A stretch of 21,956 bases of DNA. Source: Candidatus Uhrbacteria bacterium. Lineage in GTDB: Bacteria > Patescibacteriota > Patescibacteriia > UBA9934 > GWF2-40-263. The number at the start of each line of letters is the position of its first letter. The first letter of the stretch is position 1. Below are positions 5,812-14,033 of the stretch, in pieces. The translations under genes and the position numbers were made by a program. A model generated the notes under the pieces. The model was not told the DNA's origin and did not search any database. It saw only the letters and a program-made list of their open reading frames with translations. The stretch spans positions 1 to 21,956 of the forward strand of contig JACQXU010000001.1 of NCBI GenBank assembly GCA_016208545.1, written 5' to 3'.

Positions 5812-7167
5812 ATGGGCAAAAAGGGACGAGGAAGGGGTTCGATCACGATCGTAGAACCGACGGCTGTGAAACCAGTCGAAGCAACAGGGCCAGTCGTTGC
5901 GGAGCCAGCTCCAGTTGAGCCGGTTCCAGTAGCTCCGTACAGAATCAACATCGTTCAGTCAGACAAGGCAAATCCGAGCTTGGAAATGACATGGTGTCTT
6001 TCACCTGAACTTATGCAGAGGCTTGCAAGCGAGATGATTCACAACTCGTTCCTTTTCATCGTCGTTGTGAAAAAAGGACCGTCTGACGCTGTGACAGAGA
6101 TCGATCGACAGCTTGTTCCACTCAAGCAGGGTGGAACGCGCCTCGAGTTCTATTCGTCAGGCAAGTTTAAGATCTTTACAACTGTAGTGAAGGCAAACAC
6201 AGAACAAGATTCCGTTGGTCAGTATGCTGCTTTCGAAAGCATCAAGCACATTACTGACTTGGATCGAATGATCATGGAAGGTGCGAGGCCTAGCGTTAGA
6301 CTTGTTGAATTAATCTCTGGTCGTCATGATTACAAGAGAACATTTGCGTTTTTGGTTGTGCCGGGTTTCGACGAGAATGAGGTAAACATCGATTCGGAGT
6401 TCTTTGCGCCGGATCCTCCAGCATGGCTCGCGAAGTGGGCGAATCTCTGGTTTGAAGGACGAGAGAGAAATGAGTGTCATCTTCGCAGGCGTATGATGAC
6501 TGCCTTCACGATCCAGCCGCCGGCGGTCTTGCTCTGGATTCTGCTTCGCGCAGTCTGTGGAGCAATCTACGCTCTCACTCTCGCGCTTATTGGCTGGCGA
6601 TGGATTTCGCTTGTGCCAATCTTCCGGCCATTTGCTTTCGACCTCAAGCACATCAACTCGCACTGGACTTCGCGTTCGATCGGAATGGCAGAAGGATACT
6701 GGACAGCTGGAATAACAAAAAAAGGAAAGGACGGGTTCTTCGACTATCCTTTGATCCTGCGTATTCTGCTCACACCGCTTTCATGGATCATCCTTGGAAG
6801 CCTCGCGTACTTCCTTGTCTATCGCTATCCGGAAGCAGGAATTTCTTTGGCAAATATAGCTGGATTGTTTGCACTGGTTGGTGCGTTTAGCTTTCTAACT
6901 TTCTTGATCGGAGCCTATGTGATAAATAGGTTCTCCAAAACAGCTGACGATAGATACAAACGAAAAGAAGCTCGTCAAAAGGCAAAAAATCAGGCGAGCG
7001 TTCAGCGCGATCAAGCGCGAATCAAACGAAACTTCGTTGAACTCACGTGCGGAGCCGGTGGCCCAGAAGACGGGCATCTAAGCTCTCTTCCGCCTCGTCA
7101 TCGAACTCTCTATGTCAGATTTCTTGCTTTGAAGGGCCGCGTATGCCGACCTTACGCTAGAGGCTGA
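5812..7167 (+). CDS. Polytopic membrane protein of unknown family
   Basis: 451 aa from ATG 5812, with AGGAAG about 7 nt upstream; an in-frame GTG at 5782 is less likely. Order of parts: basic start (MGKKGRGRG); a Pro/Val/Glu linker (about 14-42); a soluble region with beta-like strands (about 43-205); a first hydrophobic block at 237-270 that may cross twice; segments near 314-337 and 343-371; a basic, helical stretch with RxxARQKAKNQ (about 375-407); and a short tail with two Cys. The linker repeats VEP/VAP units. Composition is more G+C-rich than the polysaccharide cluster it faces. It stands alone between its own promoter and terminator. No enzyme motif recognised; an envelope or secretion-related role would be a guess. 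Confidence 0.75.
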   Translation: MGKKGRGRGSITIVEPTAVKPVEATGPVVAEPAPVEPVPVAPYRINIVQSDKANPSLEMTWCLSPELMQRLASEMIHNSFLFIVVVKKGPSDAVTEIDRQLVPLKQGGTRLEFYSSGKFKIFTTVVKANTEQDSVGQYAAFESIKHITDLDRMIMEGARPSVRLVELISGRHDYKRTFAFLVVPGFDENEVNIDSEFFAPDPPAWLAKWANLWFEGRERNECHLRRRMMTAFTIQPPAVLLWILLRAVCGAIYALTLALIGWRWISLVPIFRPFAFDLKHINSHWTSRSIGMAEGYWTAGITKKGKDGFFDYPLILRILLTPLSWIILGSLAYFLVYRYPEAGISLANIAGLFALVGAFSFLTFLIGAYVINRFSKTADDRYKRKEARQKAKNQASVQRDQARIKRNFVELTCGAGGPEDGHLSSLPPRHRTLYVRFLALKGRVCRPYARG

Positions 7168-7173
7168 CAGTCT

Positions 7174-7198
7174 AGAGCTCACCCAGAGCTCTTTTTTT
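7174..7198 (+). terminator. Intrinsic terminator after the 5812-7167 gene
   Basis: AGAGCTC (7174-7180), loop ACCCA, GAGCTCT (7186-7192), then seven T (7192-7198). It starts 6 nt after the stop codon and overlaps the stop of the convergent gene at 7197. Confidence 0.9.
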
Positions 7199-9026
7199 AT
7201 TTACTAACTATTCCTTTTCCATTTGCAAATTCATCGTTTGACAGTTCTGTTGTGAGAACAGGAAGACTTGAGTTCATTTCTGTTTTTGTGATTGAATCTA
7301 TCGCTTCGAGCGTTGTTTGATTTGAAAGTTTCACAAATTTTCCAACGTCTTGCGACTTTGGAGTGATAGATACATCAAACCACGCCTGTGCATTTTTAAT
7401 TTCAATTGGCAATTTGGAAATTTGCCAGCGCACTTGGCGCGTTGTTGAATTGAAAATTAGCGTTCCAATATCTTTTGCTGAATTTTCTTTCCACGAAACG
7501 TCTTGCGGAAGAATCGTCGAAACCTCGACGTTTTCAAGTTCGTGCAAAGAATTGTTGAGCGTCCAAAAAATACGATACGTTGTTGTCTCTCCGACACGCG
7601 GAGGCAATGGCCCTGATCCGAACGGAGTTCCATCTTCAGAAAAATATCTTGCCTCGGAGGTCAACTTAACATTTGAGTTTACGGAAACAACAATCGGTGT
7701 TGCGTCAATTGTGTGCGTGCTCGCGACTGATCCAATTTTTTCAACATTCATCGAAAGCGCGATCGTAAATTGGTCAGATTGGTTTGATGAAAGCGATCCA
7801 ACAATCGGAAGTGTGAAATCTATCACTCCTTCTTTTCCTGGTTTAATTTTTGAAAATTCTTTATTTACATTTTTATCCCAAACAACAATTGAACCTGTGA
7901 GCTTTCCGTCTGAAAGATTGGCTTTTTCCCAGTCAATCGGGATAGATTTTTCAGATTTAATTTCAAGCGTAAATTTGACGCCTTCGACCGATTCTGTTCC
8001 CGGGTTTTTGTAATCAATTGAACCGCGAAGCGACTCACCTGTTTCAATTGTTTGATCTTTATCAGAGCCGTTAATGATTAAATGGAAACTTACTGCGCCT
8101 CCTAAAACATCAGTTTTCACTTCAGTTTTTGTTTGTTCATAAAAATTTTCTTCATCCATAAATCCAACTTTTGTTACAACTGACAATTCTCCGGAAGCTG
8201 TTGAAGTGAATGCGCCAGTGAAACTGATTTCCATAAGTTTTCCAGGTTCAAGCGTTGCAATTTCCCAAAACGGTTCATCTTTTTTCATTTCCGGTTTTGA
8301 AGACGAAATTGTAAAATCAGCCGGCAGATTTGGAAGAACGCGCAAATTAAACACGGATTGTTTTCCAGTGTTTGTGAGATTCAAAACGTACGTTACAGAA
8401 TCGCCGGCCAACGCTTTCTCAGGGCCGGTCATTTTCATTTCAATCGCTGACGTTTTAATTTCTATGCTTTTATTTTCAATTTTTTGAAAATCGGAATTGA
8501 AATTCGCAGGTTTGTAGGTGAACAGCGTTTGAATTTTTTGCACACTTGGAACTTCTGACAAAAATACACCTTTGACAATAATCGCGCCGTCGGATCCCGG
8601 AGTGAGTGAACCGATTAGCCATTGAGTTTCAGATGTTGGATCAGGAATGGACGATGCAATATGAAAACTGGCAGGAAGATTTAGTTTCAGATTAAGCGAA
8701 GCAATCGGAACACGTCCGGTGTTTTCATATCGAACAGTAAAAGATGTTTCTTCTCCAGAGCGAACGTTTTTTTCTGTTTCTATTTTTACATCCAAAGTTT
8801 CTTGTTCGTCGAAAAGTCCATTCGTTAAGAAAAAAAATCCAGACCACGCAACAACTGACAAAACTGCCAGAATTAAAATAATTTTAATTAGGAATTGTGT
8901 TGTGGCAGAGCGTTTGCGGTGAGATATTCGTGTTAAATCAGGAAGTTTTCCATCGCGAGGAGCATAAATTGCGCGCAATTCTTTTTTTATGTCGCGCGCA
9001 GTGTGTCGTTTATTATGTCGATTCAT
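7197..9026 (-). CDS. Membrane-anchored DUF11/CARDB-type repeat protein
   Basis: 609 aa. A basic cytoplasmic start (about 1-44) is followed by one membrane segment (about 45-68, FLIKIILILAVLSVVAWSG). The rest is extracytoplasmic and made of several immunoglobulin-like beta modules, each with a pattern such as SGEETSFTVRYENTGRVPIASLNLKLNLP or AGDSVTYVLNLTNTGKQSVFNLRVLP. This NTG-centred pattern is the signature of DUF11/CARDB adhesion-type repeats; about four or five modules are visible. No sortase motif or second anchor is seen. Its ATG shares four bases (ATGA) with the stop of the DUF4012 gene, so the two are translationally coupled. A role in surface structure or attachment is inferred from module type and from the glycan cluster upstream. 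Confidence 0.8.
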   Translation of the reverse strand: MNRHNKRHTARDIKKELRAIYAPRDGKLPDLTRISHRKRSATTQFLIKIILILAVLSVVAWSGFFFLTNGLFDEQETLDVKIETEKNVRSGEETSFTVRYENTGRVPIASLNLKLNLPASFHIASSIPDPTSETQWLIGSLTPGSDGAIIVKGVFLSEVPSVQKIQTLFTYKPANFNSDFQKIENKSIEIKTSAIEMKMTGPEKALAGDSVTYVLNLTNTGKQSVFNLRVLPNLPADFTISSSKPEMKKDEPFWEIATLEPGKLMEISFTGAFTSTASGELSVVTKVGFMDEENFYEQTKTEVKTDVLGGAVSFHLIINGSDKDQTIETGESLRGSIDYKNPGTESVEGVKFTLEIKSEKSIPIDWEKANLSDGKLTGSIVVWDKNVNKEFSKIKPGKEGVIDFTLPIVGSLSSNQSDQFTIALSMNVEKIGSVASTHTIDATPIVVSVNSNVKLTSEARYFSEDGTPFGSGPLPPRVGETTTYRIFWTLNNSLHELENVEVSTILPQDVSWKENSAKDIGTLIFNSTTRQVRWQISKLPIEIKNAQAWFDVSITPKSQDVGKFVKLSNQTTLEAIDSITKTEMNSSLPVLTTELSNDEFANGKGIVSK

Positions 9027-11593
9027 AATTCTTCAAATAGCGCGCCAAAAAATCCATCCACATTATTATCAAAAGTTGTTTGAGTAAGATCGCTGGATTC
9101 CCAAACCGATTTCAAATTTAATGGAACAGAAATTCTAACAGAAGTTTCGCGATCAATTACTCCTGACTGTTTTTGAATCGTGAGCGAGTAAGATTTTGTT
9201 TGATTAAATCCAACAAATTCTTTTATACGTTTTGTGAATCCAGTTTTTTCGTCGAACAGCTCGTCAGGCAAACGATACGAAAATTTTACGAGTGAAGTTG
9301 TGCCTGGAAGAGTTTGTACCCAGTTTCCGAAAACCGTTTTTCCATTTTCTTCGTAAATATCTGTTCCACTTTTTTCATCTTGTTTTTCTCCTGCGATCGC
9401 AAACTGCAAGTCATCGTCTGTTTCCCACTTTTCGTCTGGCTGTTCAAACAAGCGAGCGTCTGGAATAGTAAATCCTTCCGATGACAAAAGTTTGCTTCCT
9501 TTTGGAACATACAATCTCAAATAATCAACGTTGTTTACTCCTGTGAAAACAAGACCTGGAATTCCGTGATGAGTTCTTTCGATTGTAATCGTGTTGATGA
9601 TCGAACCATTATCCTGAATTTCAACATTCATGTTTACTCGCTCTTCGATCACTCCGTCTGTTTTTCCTCCGCCTAAATTTGTATCAACGACCATGAGATA
9701 ATCATTTGAAGACGGCAGAATAGATCCGCCCCAATTGTTTTTTAAGATTTCACGTTCTAATGTTTCATCAGCGAAAAATAGTTGAATATCTTTTTGCGCG
9801 AGTCCTGTTCCAAGATAATCTGCAAGACGCAGGAAAATTTCCGGTTCGGATTCGAGCGCTCGTTCAATAAGTTTTGGCACGAGGTCTCCTATAAATTGTT
9901 TTGGACGATTTTCCACTTTGTCATATTCTACTTCAACAATTTTTTGTGTTTCAAAAACAAAATTTTCTTCATCAATCACGCGGCTATACTCTTCCATTTC
10001 AATTGGCCCCAAAAGACCGATGAGTTTTGCGACGTAAGTCGCGTTGATCGCGATCACTCCATCAACACTCGGGCCGCCTGCATCATTGTAAAATTCCATC
10101 ATCTGCCGCGCACTGGTTGGAAAATCAGGAAACCAATTCGCATCCTGAAATTCCCAGCGCGCTTTGAGAATTTGGAGCGGTTTTGGCGCAACAAGCGATC
10201 GCGTTAGACTTCCTTGTAGATCGTATGTGCCTCCGCTTGGAATTGTTAGTTGTTCAAGAATGCCGTCATGCATTTTTATTTCAGCAAAACTTCCCATGAA
10301 TCCTCCTGTTGGACGAATTTCTGTGTTGTTTTGGAAAATTAAGAGATACCGTTTTGTTCCGTTTTCACCCAAGATATTTGCCGCAATGTCTGACAACTTT
10401 TCAAATTCAGTAAGTGAATTTACAAGCGCTGGCAAACTATTTTTTGTTTGTTCAAAAAGCTGGCGTTCATTTTCTGGAATCGCATCTGTTTTGATTTTTG
10501 TTAGTTCTTGTTTTGCTTGCGTGATGTGCGGTAAAGCCGATCTCAAATAAGACTGCAAAATACGAATGTGGGAAACCGGTGTTGGATTAACTTCGCGTGA
10601 GAGAGCGTCAAGCGCGTCACTTATACGTTCTCCCGCGGTTGTGAGCTCTTCTCCAGCTTTTAGTAAACTGTTTGCCGCAGTGAAATTTTTGTTTGTGGTT
10701 GGGAGCGCTGAAAGAATGAAAGACGTGCCAATGCCGAGTTCGGAGATCGTTTGTTTTGCGTTTGCAAAATGCGTTGAAGCGCGAGAAAACGCCAAGTTCG
10801 CGCCGGTCGTTTCACGCACGAGTGTTGCGTTTGTTCCTTCTTTCAAAAATGAAAAAGCTGTTTTTGATGAGTTTTCGATTTGTGTTTTTGTTTGCTGAAG
10901 TTGAGACACGACATTCATTGCATGAAGCGGCAAAACAAAAATAAACGAGATGAGCACGAACGCGCCAATCGGACGCAAAGAAAAGCCAAAAGAGACTCGT
11001 TCAACTTTTGTCCCATTAAGTTCAACCAATTCACTTTCTTCAGTTTCTCCAACTTCTCCAGCTTCTTTAACTTCTTCAGCCTCTTCCTCTGGAATATCAA
11101 AGTATGAAAAGATATTTTCAGGTGCTGGTTTTGGAGAAAATGCGTTTGGAGGAATGGAAGGGTTGAGCTTGTAAATGGAAGAAAAGGACGAAATGGAAGA
11201 AAAGGACGAAATGGAGGAAACTTTACGAGGGATAAAAGATGGTTTTTCTTCTCGTAGTTGTTCGATTATATCAGAAGGATAAAGTTCAAGAGATGGTGTT
11301 GGGTTTTGGTTTTTAGGTTTTTGCAGTGGAATATCGAGCAAGAAATTCAAATTGATCCGCGCTCCTTGTTCCATTATTTCTTCAGGTGTTTGAACTGTCT
11401 GTTTCAAGTTGATAACAAAAGGAGAAAGCGCGTGTGTTCCAAAAAAAATTTCTGGATCTTGTGAAATTATTTTTGGTTCTAAAATCACAAGCGCTTTTTT
11501 GCGTGTGCGTTTTTTTGTTGCGAGTTTTGTTGTGCGTTTTTTAACCGGCACATTTTTCAATTCGTCATTGCGAGGAGTCAGACGACGAGGCAA
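9023..11593 (-). CDS. DUF4012 protein with long low-complexity N-terminus
   Basis: Up to 856 aa. A charged, proline-rich cytoplasmic part (about 1-200) carries two 9-nt-repeat tracts (SSISSF units and an E-V/A-G/E run). One membrane segment follows (about 207-229), then a helical outer region, and the DUF4012 core with RYLLIFQNNTEIRPTGGFMG (about 415-434) and a long beta-rich tail. DUF4012 proteins are common beside polysaccharide genes in Gram-positive and Patescibacteria genomes; their reaction is unknown to me. The start is doubtful: the TTG at 11593 lies inside a palindromic repeat and has no usable Shine-Dalgarno, so TTG 11560 or GTG 11551 may be real. It overlaps the preceding glycosyltransferase by 29 nt and the next gene by 4 nt. 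Confidence 0.85.
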   Translation of the reverse strand: MPRRLTPRNDELKNVPVKKRTTKLATKKRTRKKALVILEPKIISQDPEIFFGTHALSPFVINLKQTVQTPEEIMEQGARINLNFLLDIPLQKPKNQNPTPSLELYPSDIIEQLREEKPSFIPRKVSSISSFSSISSFSSIYKLNPSIPPNAFSPKPAPENIFSYFDIPEEEAEEVKEAGEVGETEESELVELNGTKVERVSFGFSLRPIGAFVLISFIFVLPLHAMNVVSQLQQTKTQIENSSKTAFSFLKEGTNATLVRETTGANLAFSRASTHFANAKQTISELGIGTSFILSALPTTNKNFTAANSLLKAGEELTTAGERISDALDALSREVNPTPVSHIRILQSYLRSALPHITQAKQELTKIKTDAIPENERQLFEQTKNSLPALVNSLTEFEKLSDIAANILGENGTKRYLLIFQNNTEIRPTGGFMGSFAEIKMHDGILEQLTIPSGGTYDLQGSLTRSLVAPKPLQILKARWEFQDANWFPDFPTSARQMMEFYNDAGGPSVDGVIAINATYVAKLIGLLGPIEMEEYSRVIDEENFVFETQKIVEVEYDKVENRPKQFIGDLVPKLIERALESEPEIFLRLADYLGTGLAQKDIQLFFADETLEREILKNNWGGSILPSSNDYLMVVDTNLGGGKTDGVIEERVNMNVEIQDNGSIINTITIERTHHGIPGLVFTGVNNVDYLRLYVPKGSKLLSSEGFTIPDARLFEQPDEKWETDDDLQFAIAGEKQDEKSGTDIYEENGKTVFGNWVQTLPGTTSLVKFSYRLPDELFDEKTGFTKRIKEFVGFNQTKSYSLTIQKQSGVIDRETSVRISVPLNLKSVWESSDLTQTTFDNNVDGFFGALFEEL
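11018..11089 (-). repeat. 9-nt coding repeat in the DUF4012 gene (Glu-rich)
   Basis: On the coding strand, units of the form GAAGYTRRA repeat about eight times and encode E-[VA]-[EKG] triplets (EEAEEVKEAGEVGETEE). Closely related units occur in the peptide-binding protein gene at 21652-21696. Confidence 0.7.
11174..11218 (-). repeat. 9-nt coding repeat in the DUF4012 gene (Ser-rich)
   Basis: Alternating TCTTCCATT and TCGTCCTTT units, five in a row, encode SSI and SSF triplets. This is a codon-phased tandem repeat in a region that looks unstructured. Confidence 0.7.
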
Positions 11594-11596
11594 TCC
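11563..11596. repeat. REP-like palindrome across the glycosyltransferase/DUF4012 junction
   Basis: Starts CGTCATTGCGAGGAG and ends GACGAGGCAATCC, with ATTGC (11567-11571) and GCAAT (11590-11594) as arms. From memory, near-identical palindromes are scattered through many unrelated bacterial genomes. Here it encodes the last residues of one protein (IASSSDSSQ) and the possible first residues of the next. Confidence 0.65.
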
Positions 11597-12773
11597 TTAT
11601 TTCATTATATATATTCACAGTTTCTATTGCCATTTTATCCCATGAATATCCTTTTACTTGTTCGTTGCCGCGTTTTATTAGTTCTGCTTTTAAAATTTCA
11701 TCATTCAACACTTTCGAAATAACATTTGCGATTTTTTCAGGATCATCTTTTGGAAAATACACAGCCGCTTCACCAAGAATCTCACTTAGTGACGGAATGT
11801 CTGAACATGCAACAGGCGTCGATCTTTCCATTGCCTCAAGTGGCGGAAGTCCAAAACCTTCGATGCGGGAAGGGAAGACGTAAAGTTCAGCTTGATCGTA
11901 AAGCTCTGCAAGTTTTTCGTCCGAAGGGTTTTCTTCAAAGTGTACAAATGAGGCCGTTTCAAGTGAGTTCGATTTTTGTTTTAGCCTTTTGAAAAACACA
12001 TCGTTTCGTCCGGCAATCACGAGATGCAGATTCGGAATTTGTTTATGTAGAATAGAGAAAGCAGAAAGCAGAGTTTCGAGATTTTTGTGTGGATAGCAAT
12101 TTCCGACGTAGAGAATATAATGGAAAGGTTTTAGGTTTTGGGTTTTTGGTTTTGGGAGTGAAGTTATACCTTCGTAAATCACTTTGATTTTATCTTCTGG
12201 AACATTTGGGAAGTGTTTGAGAATATCATTTTTTGTTGATTGTGAAACCGCGATTATTTTTTTCGAGGATTGAATAGCATGCTCGAGGACTTTTTTGAAC
12301 CCGATATATTTCAAAGCGTAAATCCATGGATGTTTTGTTGTTGCGCGAGCTGAACGAGGCTCTTCAAGCAAAATAAGATCGTGAATTGTGACAACAAACG
12401 GTGTTTTAAGTCCGATCGGGACATTCCAATGCGGAAAATGCACGAGATCCAGTTTTTGTTTATCAATAAGCGGCGCAAGAAAGAATTGTTCTTTGAATGT
12501 GTACCAGTGGATGGGGGTAGTAATGTAGTCTTGGAGTCTTGAAGTTATGGAGTCTTGGAGTAAGTCATTTGATGACTTTGTGATTCCGACTCCACGACTT
12601 TGTGATTCCGACTCCACGACTTTGTGATTTAATGACTTTTCCAACACAAACAAAACATAGCGGTTTTCATGATCGATTTTTAGTAAATTATCTACCAACC
12701 GTTCAACATATCGACCCAAACCACCGCCTCCCACTTCAGGACCGTACATTCTTGCGTCAATACCAATTCGCAT
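11565..12773 (-). CDS. GT4-family glycosyltransferase with an in-frame repeat insertion
   Basis: 402 aa, GT-B fold. The N-terminal domain opens MRIGIDARMYGPEVGGGGLGRYVERLV, with the glycine-rich acceptor loop. The C-terminal nucleotide-sugar domain begins near ILYVGNCYPHKNLETLLSAF and contains FPSRIEGFGLPPLEAMERSTPV, with the E-x7-E pair of retaining GT4 enzymes. Between VLEKS (about residue 43) and PIHWYTFKEQ (about 85), some 38 residues come from a repetitive palindrome (12527-12637); related enzymes go almost directly from one to the other, so this looks like a tolerated surface-loop insertion. Its C-terminus is formed by another palindrome (11563-11596). It starts 7 nt after the stop of the preceding GT4 gene. 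Donor and acceptor sugars cannot be inferred. Confidence 0.9.
   Translation of the reverse strand: MRIGIDARMYGPEVGGGGLGRYVERLVDNLLKIDHENRYVLFVLEKSLNHKVVESESQSRGVGITKSSNDLLQDSITSRLQDYITTPIHWYTFKEQFFLAPLIDKQKLDLVHFPHWNVPIGLKTPFVVTIHDLILLEEPRSARATTKHPWIYALKYIGFKKVLEHAIQSSKKIIAVSQSTKNDILKHFPNVPEDKIKVIYEGITSLPKPKTQNLKPFHYILYVGNCYPHKNLETLLSAFSILHKQIPNLHLVIAGRNDVFFKRLKQKSNSLETASFVHFEENPSDEKLAELYDQAELYVFPSRIEGFGLPPLEAMERSTPVACSDIPSLSEILGEAAVYFPKDDPEKIANVISKVLNDEILKAELIKRGNEQVKGYSWDKMAIETVNIYNEIRIASSSDSSQ
12527..12637. repeat. Tandem-repeat palindrome inserted inside a glycosyltransferase gene
   Basis: One side holds 8-nt units (TTGGAGTC, TTGAAGTT, ATGGAGTC, TTGGAGTA). The other holds a perfect 22-nt tandem (12574-12595, 12596-12617, partial to 12630) that begins GACTTTGTG and ends CCGACTCCAC. 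The sides are roughly complementary (GGAGTC against GACTCC), so the element can fold back. The reading frame stays open through it. Confidence 0.7.
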
Positions 12774-12780
12774 GACACTA

Positions 12781-13914
12781 TTATAGCAATGATTCGAAAA
12801 TTTCCAAAGTCTGTTTTGCTGTTTTTAGCCACGAAAAATCTTCGGCTCGAGCAAGACCTTTTTCTTTCAAATATTGTTGAAGCGGTTTTGAACCCAAAAG
12901 TCCGTGCAGAGCTTCGGAAATGTCAGCCGGATTATATGGATCAACCAAAATCGCGCTATCTTGCGTGAGTTCCGGCAAAGAAGATGTGCTGGTTGTGATT
13001 ACCGGAGTTCCGCTTGCCATTGCTTCAAGAACTGGCAATCCAAACCCCTCATAAATTGACGGCCAAGTTAGAACAGATGCTGAACGATAAAGCGCTGGAC
13101 GATCTTCATTTGGAATATATCCAATATGATGAATCCATTGACTTACATCTTTTTTCCAAAGTCTGTGGCGAAGTTGAGTTGACTTCCATCCCCATTTGCC
13201 AACAAGAATCAAAGATAAGTCGTCGTTATATTTGTTTCTGTAATGTTTAATTCCTTCAATAAGACCAAGTATATTTTTTCTTGGTTCAAGAGTGCCGACG
13301 AACAACGCAAAGTTTTTTGGAAGTTTTAGACGTGAGCGAACGCCGTGATCTCGAGCTTCCATTTTTGGTGAAAACAAAGGATCAATCCCATGAGGCACAA
13401 CTGAAATTTGTTTTTCAGGTTTTTGAAAGATGTTTATAACGTCTTGTTTTGTTGAAGTTGAAGGTGTGAGAATGTGCGCGGCAGTTTTAATGAGTTCGTT
13501 TGGCCGTACTGCTTTGTGCCAAAGTTTCATTTTTTTGGAATAAAATTCAGGAAACAAATTCCATGACAGATCATGAATTGTTAAAACAGTTGGAATGTCA
13601 GTTGGAATAGAAGTGATGTTTAAGTTTGGGAGAAAAATAAGATCAATAGAATCCCGAACATTCCAATTGATTGTTGGATGATGAAGAAAAATTGTGCGGA
13701 GATTTAAAAGTTTGTTTGGTTGGTTTATATGGACAAATGATACATTTTTGGTTGTCTCAAACGCAGGCTGAAGCCTGCGGCTACCAGAAGAAAATAATAT
13801 GTATTCATTCTTTTTATCAATTTCAAAAAGCGCATGAAGGAGCTGTTGTGTGTATTCCCCCACGCCGCTTTGTTGTGGCTGATTCAGATGTCGAATATCG
13901 ACAAGGACTCGCAT
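12781..13914 (-). CDS. GT4-family glycosyltransferase
   Basis: 377 aa from the ATG at 13914 (MRVLVDIRHLNQPQQSGVGEYTQQLL). The frame stays open 8 codons further upstream, but those codons are family A repeat, so the inner ATG is preferred. The C-terminal domain shows FVGTLEPRKNILGLIEG, LILVGKWGW and SIYEGFGLPVLEAMASGTPVI with the E-x7-E pair, then SLPELTQDSAILVDPYNP. It resembles mannosyltransferase-like GT4 enzymes of exopolysaccharide clusters; specificity cannot be assigned. Residues encoded by 13761-13785 (SRRLQPAF) come from a REP-like palindrome in a loop of the N-terminal domain. It lies 7 nt before the next GT4 gene in a shared operon. Confidence 0.9.
   Translation of the reverse strand: MRVLVDIRHLNQPQQSGVGEYTQQLLHALFEIDKKNEYILFSSGSRRLQPAFETTKNVSFVHINQPNKLLNLRTIFLHHPTINWNVRDSIDLIFLPNLNITSIPTDIPTVLTIHDLSWNLFPEFYSKKMKLWHKAVRPNELIKTAAHILTPSTSTKQDVINIFQKPEKQISVVPHGIDPLFSPKMEARDHGVRSRLKLPKNFALFVGTLEPRKNILGLIEGIKHYRNKYNDDLSLILVGKWGWKSTQLRHRLWKKDVSQWIHHIGYIPNEDRPALYRSASVLTWPSIYEGFGLPVLEAMASGTPVITTSTSSLPELTQDSAILVDPYNPADISEALHGLLGSKPLQQYLKEKGLARAEDFSWLKTAKQTLEIFESLL
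13761..13785. repeat. REP-like palindrome inside a glycosyltransferase gene
   Basis: CGCAGGCT-ga-AGCCTGCG (13762-13779) is a perfect 8-bp stem followed by GCTACC. From memory, the motif with GGTAGCCGCAGGCT beside it is widely dispersed among bacterial genomes. Here it is translated without breaking the frame. Confidence 0.65.
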
Positions 13915-13917
13915 AGA

Positions 13918-14033
13918 ATGGCTAATTTTAAATGTCAAATGACAAATGAATGACTAATGCTTAATGACTAATTTGAAATTTAATCACTAGACATTTATTT
14001 GACATTCGTCATTAGACATTTGACATTCAACAT
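13918..14033. repeat. Palindromic heptamer repeat, family A (second solo copy)
   Basis: The left arm has units TGGCTAA, TTTTAAA, TGTCAAA, TGACAAA, TGCTTAA and TGACTAA in nearly the same order as the copy at 4455-4558. The right arm contains TTTGACATTCGTCATTAG, shared almost exactly with that copy. The right arm encodes the last residues of the glycosyltransferase at 13987-15093, and the left arm touches the start of the next gene. Confidence 0.8.

Noticed and set aside
6474..6890. Alternative plus frame inside the membrane protein gene
   Set aside because: Out-of-frame shadow of the 5812-7167 gene; no start signal or coherent protein.
10915..11107. Lys/Leu-rich and Phe-rich frames over the Glu-rich repeat
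   Set aside because: They are frame shadows of the 9-nt repeat in the DUF4012 gene.
13915..13938. Eight-codon N-terminal extension of the second GT4 enzyme
   Set aside because: MTFKISHS is translated family A repeat; the GT4 opening MRVLVDIRHLN begins at 13914.
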